The position numbers and the translations under genes are program-made. 64,000 nucleotides of DNA from Pseudomonadota bacterium (GTDB taxonomy: Bacteria > Pseudomonadota > Gammaproteobacteria > Burkholderiales > Nitrosomonadaceae): contig JAFEGA010000001.1 in NCBI GenBank assembly GCA_018240285.1, forward strand, positions 1 to 64,000, written 5' to 3'. The notes beneath the pieces were generated by a model. It made no database searches and was not told where the DNA came from. It worked only from the letters and a program-made list of their open reading frames with translations. Each line of letters opens with the position of its first letter. The first letter of the stretch is position 1. Below, in pieces: positions 11,133-18,846 of this stretch.

Positions 11133-11301
11133 TTCCCGCCGTGACTTCCGTGACTTCCGTGACTTCCGTGACTTCCGTGACTTCCGTGACTTCCGTGAAC
11201 TCCGTGAAATTCTTATGCTTACTCTTTTAGTATTATTTTCTTCCCTTATATATCTATAAATAATCCCTAAAAAATAGGATTTCACGGAGTTCACGGGAAT
11301 T
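11129..11301. repeat. 9-bp iteron array with AT-rich spacer; candidate origin
   Basis: Six perfect head-to-tail copies of GTGACTTCC run from 11141 to 11194, followed by GTGAACTCC and a GTGAAATTC variant. After about 70 bp of AT-rich DNA, an inverted copy of the array's outer sequence appears at 11279-11301 (TTTCACGGAGTTCACGGG). The left edge at 11131 (AATTCCCG) is mirrored by CGGGAATT on the right. Iterons plus an AT-rich stretch directly after a primase-helicase gene is the usual layout of a satellite or plasmid replication origin. Function is inferred. Confidence 0.7.
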
Positions 11302-11667
11302 ATGAAAATAAGCACGCCTGAGCTACGCCGCCGATATAAATTTTACTGGGCTGAGGTTGTCCGTGTGGATGCTATGCGGCGGCAGCTAGAGATGGAATAT
11401 GCCACAAAGGCCGCTGAGTACATCATCAATTATGGGGTGCGGCCACCACGTCCCCAGCTACCGCCGTTTCCAGTGTTCCCAGCTGATCTTCAAGGCTTGA
11501 TATGTGGCGGCAAGTCACGGCGTACCGGTAAACCCTGCCAATCCCGAGAGATTTTTCCAAATGGGCGCTGTAAGTGGCATGGCGGCCTATGTACTGGGCC
11601 GAAGACCGCCAAGGGAAAAGCGAAATCTGCGCAAAATTTGCCAGCGCTCAAAATTATAGGGGGGTGA
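11302..11667 (+). CDS. HGGXSTG-type protein
   Basis: A 121-residue basic protein. The C-terminal part has C.GKSRRTGKPCQS, then GRCKWHGGLCTGPKTAKGK, the hallmark of the HGGXSTG family often found in prophages and genomic islands. The Cys/His residues (about 69, 79, 91, 94) look like a small zinc site. The N-terminal half is helical. Molecular function of the family is not known to me. The start codon lies directly at the right edge of the inverted iteron copy. Confidence 0.82.
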   Translation: MKISTPELRRRYKFYWAEVVRVDAMRRQLEMEYATKAAEYIINYGVRPPRPQLPPFPVFPADLQGLICGGKSRRTGKPCQSREIFPNGRCKWHGGLCTGPKTAKGKAKSAQNLPALKIIGG

Positions 11668-11806
11668 TAAAAGCTAACATTCAGCATGCAATTTCTAAAT
11701 GACTGACTAAATACTGAACAGAAGGAAAAACTGATAGCATAAAACTGAGGGGATTTTGCCCTTGGTTTTTGGATACTATGATCATATCCCAAAGGGGGAA
11801 ATCTTC

Positions 11807-12832
11807 ATGCATGTGATTCTATTGGTTATCAGCCTAACTTTTTCGTCTGTAAGCAACTTTGCTAATGCCGAGGGGCTCCTGTCGCGGATTTTGGACCCGC
11901 AAGCCGATATTAAAGAGCAGATTGATAAAGCACGTGCGAATCAAGAAGCAAAAAAACGTGAACGCCAACCCCGTGAGGATGAAAAGCTTGATCGATTAGC
12001 TCATGAGCAAGAAGCTCGCACGTTGTTAGAAGCACGAGGGAAACCTCTTATGGTGACTTATAGGCATATTCCTGCCAACATACAGGCAATTGCTTGCTCA
12101 GACCCTATGCAGCAGGCCGATTGCAAGATTTATTTCGCTGGATTTGCTCACACGGTGGATATGATATTCGCCATGAATCCATCAATGAAAGGTGTTTGTG
12201 GCGACGTTGCGGACTTGATCCATGAATTCGTGCATGAGGTTCGGACAAATCTGAAAGCACGTGAAGCAGAGACGCACATGGTTCTGCTTGCGTTACTTGC
12301 AAGAGATCACAGCTGCGCAAAGATAAGGGGGCGGATTCAAAACCCCGTATCCGCAGGGTATCTCATGGATATGTGCCATGCAGGAGATTTTGGATTTAAC
12401 GTATGCTCACAGTATCAGGCTGGGTTTATTAGCGCCTTACTTCTTTTGTCAGAGCAGAATGCAGAGCCAATCTTGTGCGGTGATTCGCGTCTCATTGATG
12501 GTGTTGCAAACATGCTTAACAACAGACTGCAAGCCAATTTCCGGCTTCGTCGCGATCCGGCAGTAACGGTTATGCTCAATGAACTAATGGCAAACATGCC
12601 TTGTTCGTCCCGTATAGCCTCAGATACCCCGCCTGAGGAAGTTGCTCAACTGATTGCCCAAGAAGAGACACTGAACGACAAATGTAGAGGTGGTTCCGGT
12701 GACGACAAGGCAACGCAAAAAGCATGTGATGAGCGGGATGTAATATTAAAGAAAATCGAAGCAAAAAATTGGTGCTGGGGGCATGATGACCAAATCGGTG
12801 CTGATCGAGTTTGGGAGCGTTGCCGAAAGTAA
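11807..12832 (+). CDS. Secreted cargo protein with two Rap1a/Tai-like repeats
   Basis: I start it at 11807, where ATG follows AAAGGGGGA by 7 bp and begins a signal peptide (MHVILLVISLTFSSVSNFANA); an upstream in-frame ATG at 11756 would bury it. The mature protein has a charged coiled-coil stretch (about 25-75), then two similar segments: one ending IFAMNPSMKGVCGD..., the other YQAGFISALLLL...LCGD...LMANMPC. These resemble the Rap1a/Tai immunity fold (Y.AGF, CGD, terminal PC). A C-terminal module DKC...CDERD...WCWG follows. The resemblance is by eye. Last gene before attR, so likely cargo. Confidence 0.75.
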   Translation: MHVILLVISLTFSSVSNFANAEGLLSRILDPQADIKEQIDKARANQEAKKRERQPREDEKLDRLAHEQEARTLLEARGKPLMVTYRHIPANIQAIACSDPMQQADCKIYFAGFAHTVDMIFAMNPSMKGVCGDVADLIHEFVHEVRTNLKAREAETHMVLLALLARDHSCAKIRGRIQNPVSAGYLMDMCHAGDFGFNVCSQYQAGFISALLLLSEQNAEPILCGDSRLIDGVANMLNNRLQANFRLRRDPAVTVMLNELMANMPCSSRIASDTPPEEVAQLIAQEETLNDKCRGGSGDDKATQKACDERDVILKKIEAKNWCWGHDDQIGADRVWERCRK

Positions 12833-12981
12833 AACCTTGAGTTCGACCCGGCTTAACTAAACTGGGTATAAAAACGGGTGCAAAACAAGAGGTAAAATTA
12901 TGAATACGAGTAACGGGATTTTCAGTGTCATACATACGGTTTAATGTTAGAGCTGTTTTACGTACAGTCTAATAAATTGAT

Positions 12982-13002
12982 GGTATTTATGATGGTATTT
13001 TT
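12982..13002 (+). repeat. Putative integrase arm-type repeat, right copy
   Basis: Matches 6270-6290 at 19 of 21 positions, same orientation, 50 bp inside attR. Two GGTATTT units are spaced 10 bp apart, one helical turn, as expected for cooperative binding. Confidence 0.5.
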
Positions 13003-13051
13003 TAAATATTGAAATATAAAATACTTATTATATATATAGTTGAAACCTATT

Positions 13052-13073
13052 TTCGATTCCCCCTCTCGCACCA
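13052..13073 (+). repeat. attR: copy of the tRNA-Leu 3' end
   Basis: The sequence TTCGATTCCCCCTCTC followed by GCACCA repeats the tRNA 3' end, lacking one G of the original. It marks the right end of the integrative element; no further tRNA structure is present here. Confidence 0.88.
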
Positions 13074-13262
13074 CTCGATTAAATCGAGAAAATCACTGTG
13101 CATAAACTGTGAAACTGCATGCACAAGTAATTCTTCGTGTTTATTTAAATAGCAAGGCGCCGATCTTTGTGCTGCGTGAAATCGGGTTGTGCTCAAAAAC
13201 TATTCATTCAGTATAGAAGCATTGATTTTGTAGTCAATACTTTTTCTTATTTATCAAAGTAT

Positions 13263-13412
13263 ATTATTCATTATCCACAAATTCTGTGGATAACTTTGTG
13301 AATAATTACTTAGCTTAAGCACCTAACTTGCATATTTCTAAGGATTTTTGTTGATCTGACTAATTATTTAACACAATAATTATGTGAAATTTATCATATG
13401 GTTATGGAATGC
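13263..13412. promoter_or_regulatory. Intergenic element with inverted perfect DnaA boxes, copy 1
   Basis: Two perfect DnaA boxes face each other at 13271-13279 (TTATCCACA) and 13285-13293 (TGTGGATAA), 5 bp apart. The surroundings, including TTGTGnATAA just after and TAATTATTTAACA at about 13360, recur around the pair at 20056-20078. It lies outside the mobile element, about 680 bp before the next gene. It could bind DnaA (titration or reactivation site) or be part of an old duplicated AT-rich element. Confidence 0.6.
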
Positions 13413-13533
13413 TTTTTATCTTAGTGTGAAATTATCAAGAAGGATTTCTAGAAACTAATCGGATTGTGGATTATTTGAAATGTCAAGAAAAAACTGAGTT
13501 GCTTGTTGACAGAAAAGTGCAAGTGCCGGTTAG

Positions 13534-13684
13534 TTAAGGAAATGCTGATTAATTGACTGCACGAGCTAATCGTTTCGTTGCGCGGTATTCACACCCTCTC
13601 CTATCTTGTTGATATGTCTCGGTTGCTGCGTTCCGTGCGTCTATCGCTTCGTCTCGTTCGCCGAATTAATCAGTGCTTCCTTAA
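13534..13684. repeat. MITE-like element, family A, copy 1
   Basis: A 151-bp element with terminal inverted repeats: TTAAGGAAATGCTGATTAAT at the left pairs with its mirror at the right (19 of 21 bases). The interior is closely similar to the copy at 32113-32262 (for example CCTATCTTGTTGAT and TTCCGTGCG). No transposase lies inside. The 286 bp from here to the gene at 13971 hold no gene I can support, only AT-rich sequence that may contain that operon's promoter. Confidence 0.8.
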
Positions 13685-13970
13685 GTCAACGCTGGACTGA
13701 TTTGCTCAATTTATGGCTTATTTTAGATTGTCGAATTAAAAGCATCGCGATCGCAGCAGTCAATATCAGGGCACGTATCAGAAAATTTTTTTTGAAGCTC
13801 CGATATAAAACCCATTATTCGCTTTATTCAAGGCATTTGTGTAAGAATTATTGAGTATAATAATAAGAAGATGCGCTAAAATTTATTCTTAACATAATGA
13901 TACATATGATTATTACTCTTTTTTGTAAGAGCTGATCATACAAATGGCTTAGGATTGTTGAAAGCTGACG

Positions 13971-15353
13971 ATGCTTATTTTTTTTTCCCAAGAAAAGACT
14001 GATTTACCGGATCACTATAGAGATCTGTTCGAGGTTCGCCATTTCAATGATTTTTCCGATTGGGGGAAAAATAGAGTCAATTCTTCTGCATTTATTATTG
14101 TTGGAAAAGACCAGCAATATAGTTCTTCACTTCTTCGAAAAATACGTAGAGATGATGAAGTCTTTGCGTCATTGTGTTTTGCGGCTGACCCAGTTGCCCC
14201 ATTTGATAATTTTTTACTGGATGGCCAATTACCGCAGCCGCCAGCTTTGTTGGAAGCGGTGAATCAAGTTGAAGATTTACTGAAATCGCTGAAGAGTAAC
14301 GATACCTATATCACACACCAAGGGCGGTTAATCAAATATTTGTGGTTACGTCCCAATTTCATTATTCAATCGCACCATGACTGGCAGCATCCGCGTTTTT
14401 ACCGCTATCCTTTGCTGGAAGCATTGAGTCAAGATGGATCCGATTCTTTTGAATGGTTGCGCAACCTTGCTAATAACAAAATAATCGAAGCTTCGGCGAT
14501 GATTGACCGGCAGCGTGAGTGCGCTTATTGCCGCTCCGCTCATCTGAGTTTTGTCGATATATGCCCCAATTGCCTCTCCATAGACATCAAGCAGCAAGCT
14601 TCCTTGCATTGCTTTACCTGCGGCTGTGTCGATGTGCAGGATAAATTCATGCATAGCGGTACGCTGGTTTGTCCCAAATGCCATACACACTTGCGGCATA
14701 TCGGCAGCGACTATGACCGGCCGATCGAGAATTATCGTTGCCAATCCTGCAGCCAGACGTTTATAGAGGGAGATGTGCAGGTCCGTTGTGCGATGTGTGA
14801 AAAAGAGATGCAGCCTAGTGAGCTCATTTTGAATGAAATTCACAGCTGGCGCTTAAGCGATAAAGGCAGAACGATTGCTTTTCGCGGTGAAGTGTTCGAC
14901 TTGTCCTCGGGTTTCGATCAGTTGGATTTTATTTCCCGTGAGTTATTTATTCACGATCTTGACTGGATGATGGTGACATCGCGGCGCTATCCCAATGTGC
15001 ATTTCAGTTTGTTCGGAATTTATTTTGCCAATCTGCCCGATTTGGTCGAACTTTTTAACCACGCACGGCTGCTGCAAATGCTCGAATCCTTTGCGCAACG
15101 GTTAAGGAGCCTGTTGCGAACCCCGGATCTTTCTACGCGGACTGCGGAAAATATGCTGTGGCTGCTACTGCCGAGTACCGATGAGCAAGGATTGAGCGGA
15201 TTTCAGAAACGTATTGAAAGCAGCATGAATGCGCTGCTGGAAGAAAGTGAATACAAGCTGGATTTCCGTTTTATCGGCATTTCCTCGCAGAATATATCCG
15301 CGAAGGAAAATGCTCCACTCCTGTTGGCGCGCCTTGCGGGCGAATTGCTATAG
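13971..15353 (+). CDS. Zinc-ribbon (TackOD1-like) protein with degenerate GGDEF-like C-terminus
   Basis: A 460-residue soluble protein. The middle (about residues 183-285) is a multi-Cys block with repeated CxxC pairs (CAYC, CPNC, CFTC, CPKC, CQSC, CAMC), matching the TackOD1-type output domain. The N-terminal 170 residues are receiver-like in length but without a clear phospho-acceptor. The C-terminal 170 residues (ELFIHDLDWMMVTSRR..., NMLWLLLPSTDEQG) have the size and pattern of a GGDEF domain that has lost its signature. It begins an operon with a polysaccharide synthase, stopping 3 bp before it. Likely a regulator of synthesis; the assignment is by eye. Confidence 0.75.
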   Translation: MLIFFSQEKTDLPDHYRDLFEVRHFNDFSDWGKNRVNSSAFIIVGKDQQYSSSLLRKIRRDDEVFASLCFAADPVAPFDNFLLDGQLPQPPALLEAVNQVEDLLKSLKSNDTYITHQGRLIKYLWLRPNFIIQSHHDWQHPRFYRYPLLEALSQDGSDSFEWLRNLANNKIIEASAMIDRQRECAYCRSAHLSFVDICPNCLSIDIKQQASLHCFTCGCVDVQDKFMHSGTLVCPKCHTHLRHIGSDYDRPIENYRCQSCSQTFIEGDVQVRCAMCEKEMQPSELILNEIHSWRLSDKGRTIAFRGEVFDLSSGFDQLDFISRELFIHDLDWMMVTSRRYPNVHFSLFGIYFANLPDLVELFNHARLLQMLESFAQRLRSLLRTPDLSTRTAENMLWLLLPSTDEQGLSGFQKRIESSMNALLEESEYKLDFRFIGISSQNISAKENAPLLLARLAGELL

Positions 15354-15356
15354 CCC

Positions 15357-16682
15357 ATGGAAAGTCTGCATCAGACTTGGAGTCTTTTTCTGATTGCAAC
15401 ATCGCGTTATCAGGATGCGGAGTATGCCTTCATGTTGATTCCATTCGTATTATTTTTTGAGCTGCCGCTGTATTTTGTCAATTGGATGAGCGTTTTCCGC
15501 TATCTATTCAAGAAATCGGTGGAGGCACCGGCAGCGCTGCCTTACTATCCGCGCGTCACTTGTGCGATTACTTGCTACGCAGAAGGAGAGGCGGTGAAAA
15601 GTACGGTGATTTCTTTATTGGAGCAAATCTATCCGGGGCCTATTGAAATCATTGCGATGGTCGACGGTGTGCAGAAAAACATGGCCACTTATCAAGCATT
15701 AAAAAAACTCATTCCAGTCGTTGCGAAATATTCCAAACGTTCATTGATCATTATTCCGAAAATTCAACGCGGCGGCCGGGTCTCGTCGTTGAATGCCGGT
15801 CTGAGCCGGGCGCAAGGTGAGATTTTTTTTGCATTGGATGGTGACACATCGTTTGATAATCAAATGGTGAATTCCGCTGTATCTCACTTCCGCAATCCTA
15901 ATATTGTCGCAGTGACAGGGCCGATGCGTGTGCGCAATGCCAGAAAAACGATCATCACCCGGTTGCAGAGCTTGGAATATATGTTGACCATGCAAGTGGG
16001 CAAATTAGGATTTGCAAAACTGAATGTTATTAATAACATACCCGGTGCATTCGGTATTTTCAGGAAATCCTTTGTTCAGAAAATTGGCGGCTGGAATACC
16101 GGCACGGCCGAAGATCTTGACCTGACGCTGCGTATCAAACGATACCACAGGCGTTATCCGCATCTGCGGATCGAATTTGAGCCCGGTGCAGTTTCACATA
16201 CCGATGTGCCGGAGAATCTCGGGGATTTTCTCAAGCAGCGCTTAAGATGGGATGGCGATCTTTGGTATATCTATTCAAATAAGCACAAGTATGGCATTTC
16301 GGCAGCGGCCATGGGATGGGGTAATTTTATATTTTTGCTGTGGTATGGCATCTTGTTTCAGATCGTTATGCCTTTCTCAATCGTGATTTATACCGTCTAT
16401 ATGGTGGTGAAACTGCCGCTCCATACTTTTTTGTTCAGCATGATATTGGTCTATATATTCTATGTAGGCTTGATTACGCTGCAGTATATTTTTTATCTTG
16501 CGCTGGTCTCGGATAGGAAATGGGAGGACTGCGAAGCTGTTTTAATTCTTCCAGTTTATCCGCTATTCCAGTTTATTTCGCGGATATGGAGCACCGTAGC
16601 GATTATGAATCAGATACTCAACAAGGGTCACCTGGATTCTGCGATGGCACCCTTTTGGGTGCTTAAGAAAGGGAAGCAGTAA
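15357..16682 (+). CDS. Processive family 2 glycosyltransferase, membrane-embedded
   Basis: Likely polymerises an exopolysaccharide from nucleotide sugars at the inner membrane. An N-terminal membrane helix (about residues 22-45) is followed by a GT-A domain with DGD (161-163), the acceptor-site ED of TAEDLD (252-253), and QRLRW (294-298), the QxxRW motif of processive synthases such as NodC, HasA and BcsA. Three or four membrane helices follow. The 441 residues suit a chitin- or hyaluronan-type synthase. It has no PilZ domain, so c-di-GMP control would need another partner. The next gene starts 1 bp after its stop. Confidence 0.9.
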   Translation: MESLHQTWSLFLIATSRYQDAEYAFMLIPFVLFFELPLYFVNWMSVFRYLFKKSVEAPAALPYYPRVTCAITCYAEGEAVKSTVISLLEQIYPGPIEIIAMVDGVQKNMATYQALKKLIPVVAKYSKRSLIIIPKIQRGGRVSSLNAGLSRAQGEIFFALDGDTSFDNQMVNSAVSHFRNPNIVAVTGPMRVRNARKTIITRLQSLEYMLTMQVGKLGFAKLNVINNIPGAFGIFRKSFVQKIGGWNTGTAEDLDLTLRIKRYHRRYPHLRIEFEPGAVSHTDVPENLGDFLKQRLRWDGDLWYIYSNKHKYGISAAAMGWGNFIFLLWYGILFQIVMPFSIVIYTVYMVVKLPLHTFLFSMILVYIFYVGLITLQYIFYLALVSDRKWEDCEAVLILPVYPLFQFISRIWSTVAIMNQILNKGHLDSAMAPFWVLKKGKQ

Positions 16683-16683
16683 A

Positions 16684-18846
16684 GTGCGTTTCTTTTTGCT
16701 TCTGTTATTGCTGCTGAAGCTGACGGGCAATGCAGCTGCGGAAGTGAGAACGCTGACCGAATTTTACGCAAATCTTGACGAAGCGGCGACAGTCCTGAAG
16801 GCGAAAGCGGATTTGGAAGCGCAACAATCGCAGTTGCACGTGCAAAAAGCGCAGAAGGGCTGGGAGATATTCGGCGGGGTATCCGCTGGTTATCAAAAAA
16901 GCCCTTTCGCCCGGGAGCCTTTCGGACATTTCTTTGATCCGCTGGGTCGCATCGGGGTGCGTTATCCTTTGCTGGGCAGTGCGGAGAGACAGCAGCGGGC
17001 AATTGACGACGCGGCAACCCAAGTGAAAATTGAAGGCATCCGGCTGGATTGGAGCAAGCGGCTGGCAAAACTTTTTCTGGAAGAAAACTATGCCGCCTAT
17101 TGGAGCGCTAGGAAGATGCTGGCTTTGACCGAATCTTACCTGCGCTTGCGCGACGATGGGGTCACGACTATCCTGCACAAGCGTCGTGAGGCGGGTTTGT
17201 TATTCATGTCGGATTATCTCGAGTTTCTTTCCACTTTTGATCGTGCGGAGCGGCTGAAAATAGAATTCGGCAATAATCGCGATCAAGCGTTAATACGCCT
17301 GGGCTACTTGACGAATGCCAAAATTTCTCCTTTCCAGCCGGTGAAGCCCGAGTTGCCGGAAATTGAAGGCGGCGCGCCTATAGACATCGAACAATTGGAT
17401 CTGAAAATACTGCAAGCGCGTATAGAAAATATTCAAAACACCAAGGAAAAGGAGAATTGGCGCGGTATCGAATCCGATGTCAACGCGACGGCTTTCGGCG
17501 GACCGGCCATTCCGCATCCATCGCCGGAATCGATGCAGCTTGGCTATGGCGGGTCTGTCGGTTTTAATTTCAGAATGCCGCTGGAAATTATGAGTTTGCG
17601 GAAAAATGAAGAATCTCGCTTAAATAGTCAATTAATCAGCCTGCGTGCGGATTACACGCATCGCGATCAGGAATTGCAGCATGAATTCCGCACTCTGCTC
17701 AGCAGTTATCAACAACTGGCGCAGCAAATCAAATTTCAGCATACGCGCCTGGAAGCGGCGCGAGAATTGATGCGCGAACGGAATCTGCGTTTGCAAATTA
17801 TCGACGGCGACGCGATCGAGAAATACTTGCAAGCGGTCAATACCTATTACCGGGTTGCGATCGAAAATATCGAAACTGAATCGGAACAATGGAAGCTGCA
17901 TATCCGGTTGCGGCAATTTATTACATTGTTGGAAGCCCAAGGAAGAAATTCTCATCCGGAAATCAACGTAAACGAACTGATGCAGCCGCTGCAGCAAGCT
18001 GTGTCGTTTCTGGCCGGCGGTGAAAAGCAGTCAGCGCCGAAGCGCGTTAATCAGCCAGCTAGAGCGAATGCGCAAGTTTCTTCCGGACGGCTGGCCGTGT
18101 ATGTCTGGAATTTTGACCAATTAATGGCGCAACCGGGTTTATGGGAGAAAAAACAGACTATCGAGATCGACCGCTACCTTGTTTCCTTAGATGAGCAGCA
18201 GATTTCTATGGCCGTGGCAAAGCCTGCACGGCTGAAAAAATTTCTGGCTGATGCGCATCGGCGCGGGAAAAAAGTTGAATTGCTGCTGGGCGATCCCGAT
18301 TGGATTCTGCCCGCGCAACGCGGCAAGTTATTGCAGCTGGTCAAGAAGTTGAGCGGCATCAATTTTGCTGGCCTGCACCTCGATATCGAGCCGGATCAAT
18401 TAGTGGCGGATTTATCCGGAAAAGAGCGGCTGGAAGCATTGCTAGAAACGGTGCGGCAAGTATCCGGCATTTCCCCGTGGCCAGTAGGTATCAGCATTCA
18501 TCCACGCTATCTGACGCCAGCGGCATCATTTGATCTGTGTGTTCCGTGTGAGCTCAAAGCCAAAGGCGTCAACGAGATTACCGTCATGTATTACTCGACG
18601 AATCCGGCCAATATTGTCGCTGCGCTGAAGCCGGTCATGAGCCAGTACCCGGATCTTTCGTTCAGTCTGGCGCAAAGCCTGGAATCTGAGCTGAGCCCGG
18701 AAAACAGTTATGCGCACAAACCGCAAACCACTTTCCTCCAAGCAATGATGCAATTGCAGGAACAGCTCCGGGCGCCTAATTTTACCGGGCTTGTGATTCA
18801 ATCATGGCAAGATTTGGGAAACTATCTTCATGAAAATACGCTTTAA
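16684..18846 (+). CDS. TolC-like outer-membrane protein fused to TIM-barrel hydrolase-like domain
   Basis: A 720-residue two-part protein with a GTG start and signal peptide (MRFFLLLLLLLKLTGNAAA). Residues about 25-430 are rich in long heptad helices with two related halves, the pattern of TolC/OEP outer-membrane channels. After a linker (about 430-465), residues 465-720 look like a TIM-barrel glycoside hydrolase: a predicted strand carries GLHLDIEPD with D567 and E569, like the DxE of GH18-type enzymes, and a later strand has ITVMYYST (632-639). I know of no characterised protein with this fusion. A chain-trimming enzyme tethered to the export channel would fit. It overlaps the HlyD-like gene by 17 bp. 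Confidence 0.8.
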   Translation: MRFFLLLLLLLKLTGNAAAEVRTLTEFYANLDEAATVLKAKADLEAQQSQLHVQKAQKGWEIFGGVSAGYQKSPFAREPFGHFFDPLGRIGVRYPLLGSAERQQRAIDDAATQVKIEGIRLDWSKRLAKLFLEENYAAYWSARKMLALTESYLRLRDDGVTTILHKRREAGLLFMSDYLEFLSTFDRAERLKIEFGNNRDQALIRLGYLTNAKISPFQPVKPELPEIEGGAPIDIEQLDLKILQARIENIQNTKEKENWRGIESDVNATAFGGPAIPHPSPESMQLGYGGSVGFNFRMPLEIMSLRKNEESRLNSQLISLRADYTHRDQELQHEFRTLLSSYQQLAQQIKFQHTRLEAARELMRERNLRLQIIDGDAIEKYLQAVNTYYRVAIENIETESEQWKLHIRLRQFITLLEAQGRNSHPEINVNELMQPLQQAVSFLAGGEKQSAPKRVNQPARANAQVSSGRLAVYVWNFDQLMAQPGLWEKKQTIEIDRYLVSLDEQQISMAVAKPARLKKFLADAHRRGKKVELLLGDPDWILPAQRGKLLQLVKKLSGINFAGLHLDIEPDQLVADLSGKERLEALLETVRQVSGISPWPVGISIHPRYLTPAASFDLCVPCELKAKGVNEITVMYYSTNPANIVAALKPVMSQYPDLSFSLAQSLESELSPENSYAHKPQTTFLQAMMQLQEQLRAPNFTGLVIQSWQDLGNYLHENTL

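Larger units (their letters stand above)
6131..13073 (+). mobile_element. PICI/P4-like integrative element in tRNA-Leu
   Basis: About 6.9 kb bounded by the tRNA 3' end and its imperfect repeat. All genes point rightwards: integrase, a 190-residue unknown, an AlpA-like regulator, two Cys-rich small proteins, primase-helicase, an iteron-like array, an HGGXSTG protein and a secreted cargo protein. There are no capsid, tail, lysis or conjugation genes. The int-alpA-primase order matches the core of Gram-negative phage-inducible chromosomal islands and P4-type satellites. That class assignment is inference; integration in the tRNA is directly visible. Confidence 0.85.

Noticed and set aside
11141..11210. 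Possible CRISPR array
   Set aside because: The 9-bp units are contiguous without spacers and no cas genes are near; they fit iterons.
11109..11315. Minus-strand open frame encoding repeated Ser-Arg-Lys
   Set aside because: It is the translation of the 9-bp repeat array, whose unit length keeps any frame open; no start context or coding character.
13606..13854. 82-residue open frame
   Set aside because: Lies largely inside MITE family A; similar frame in the other copy (32184-32375) diverges, so it reflects the repeat, not a gene.
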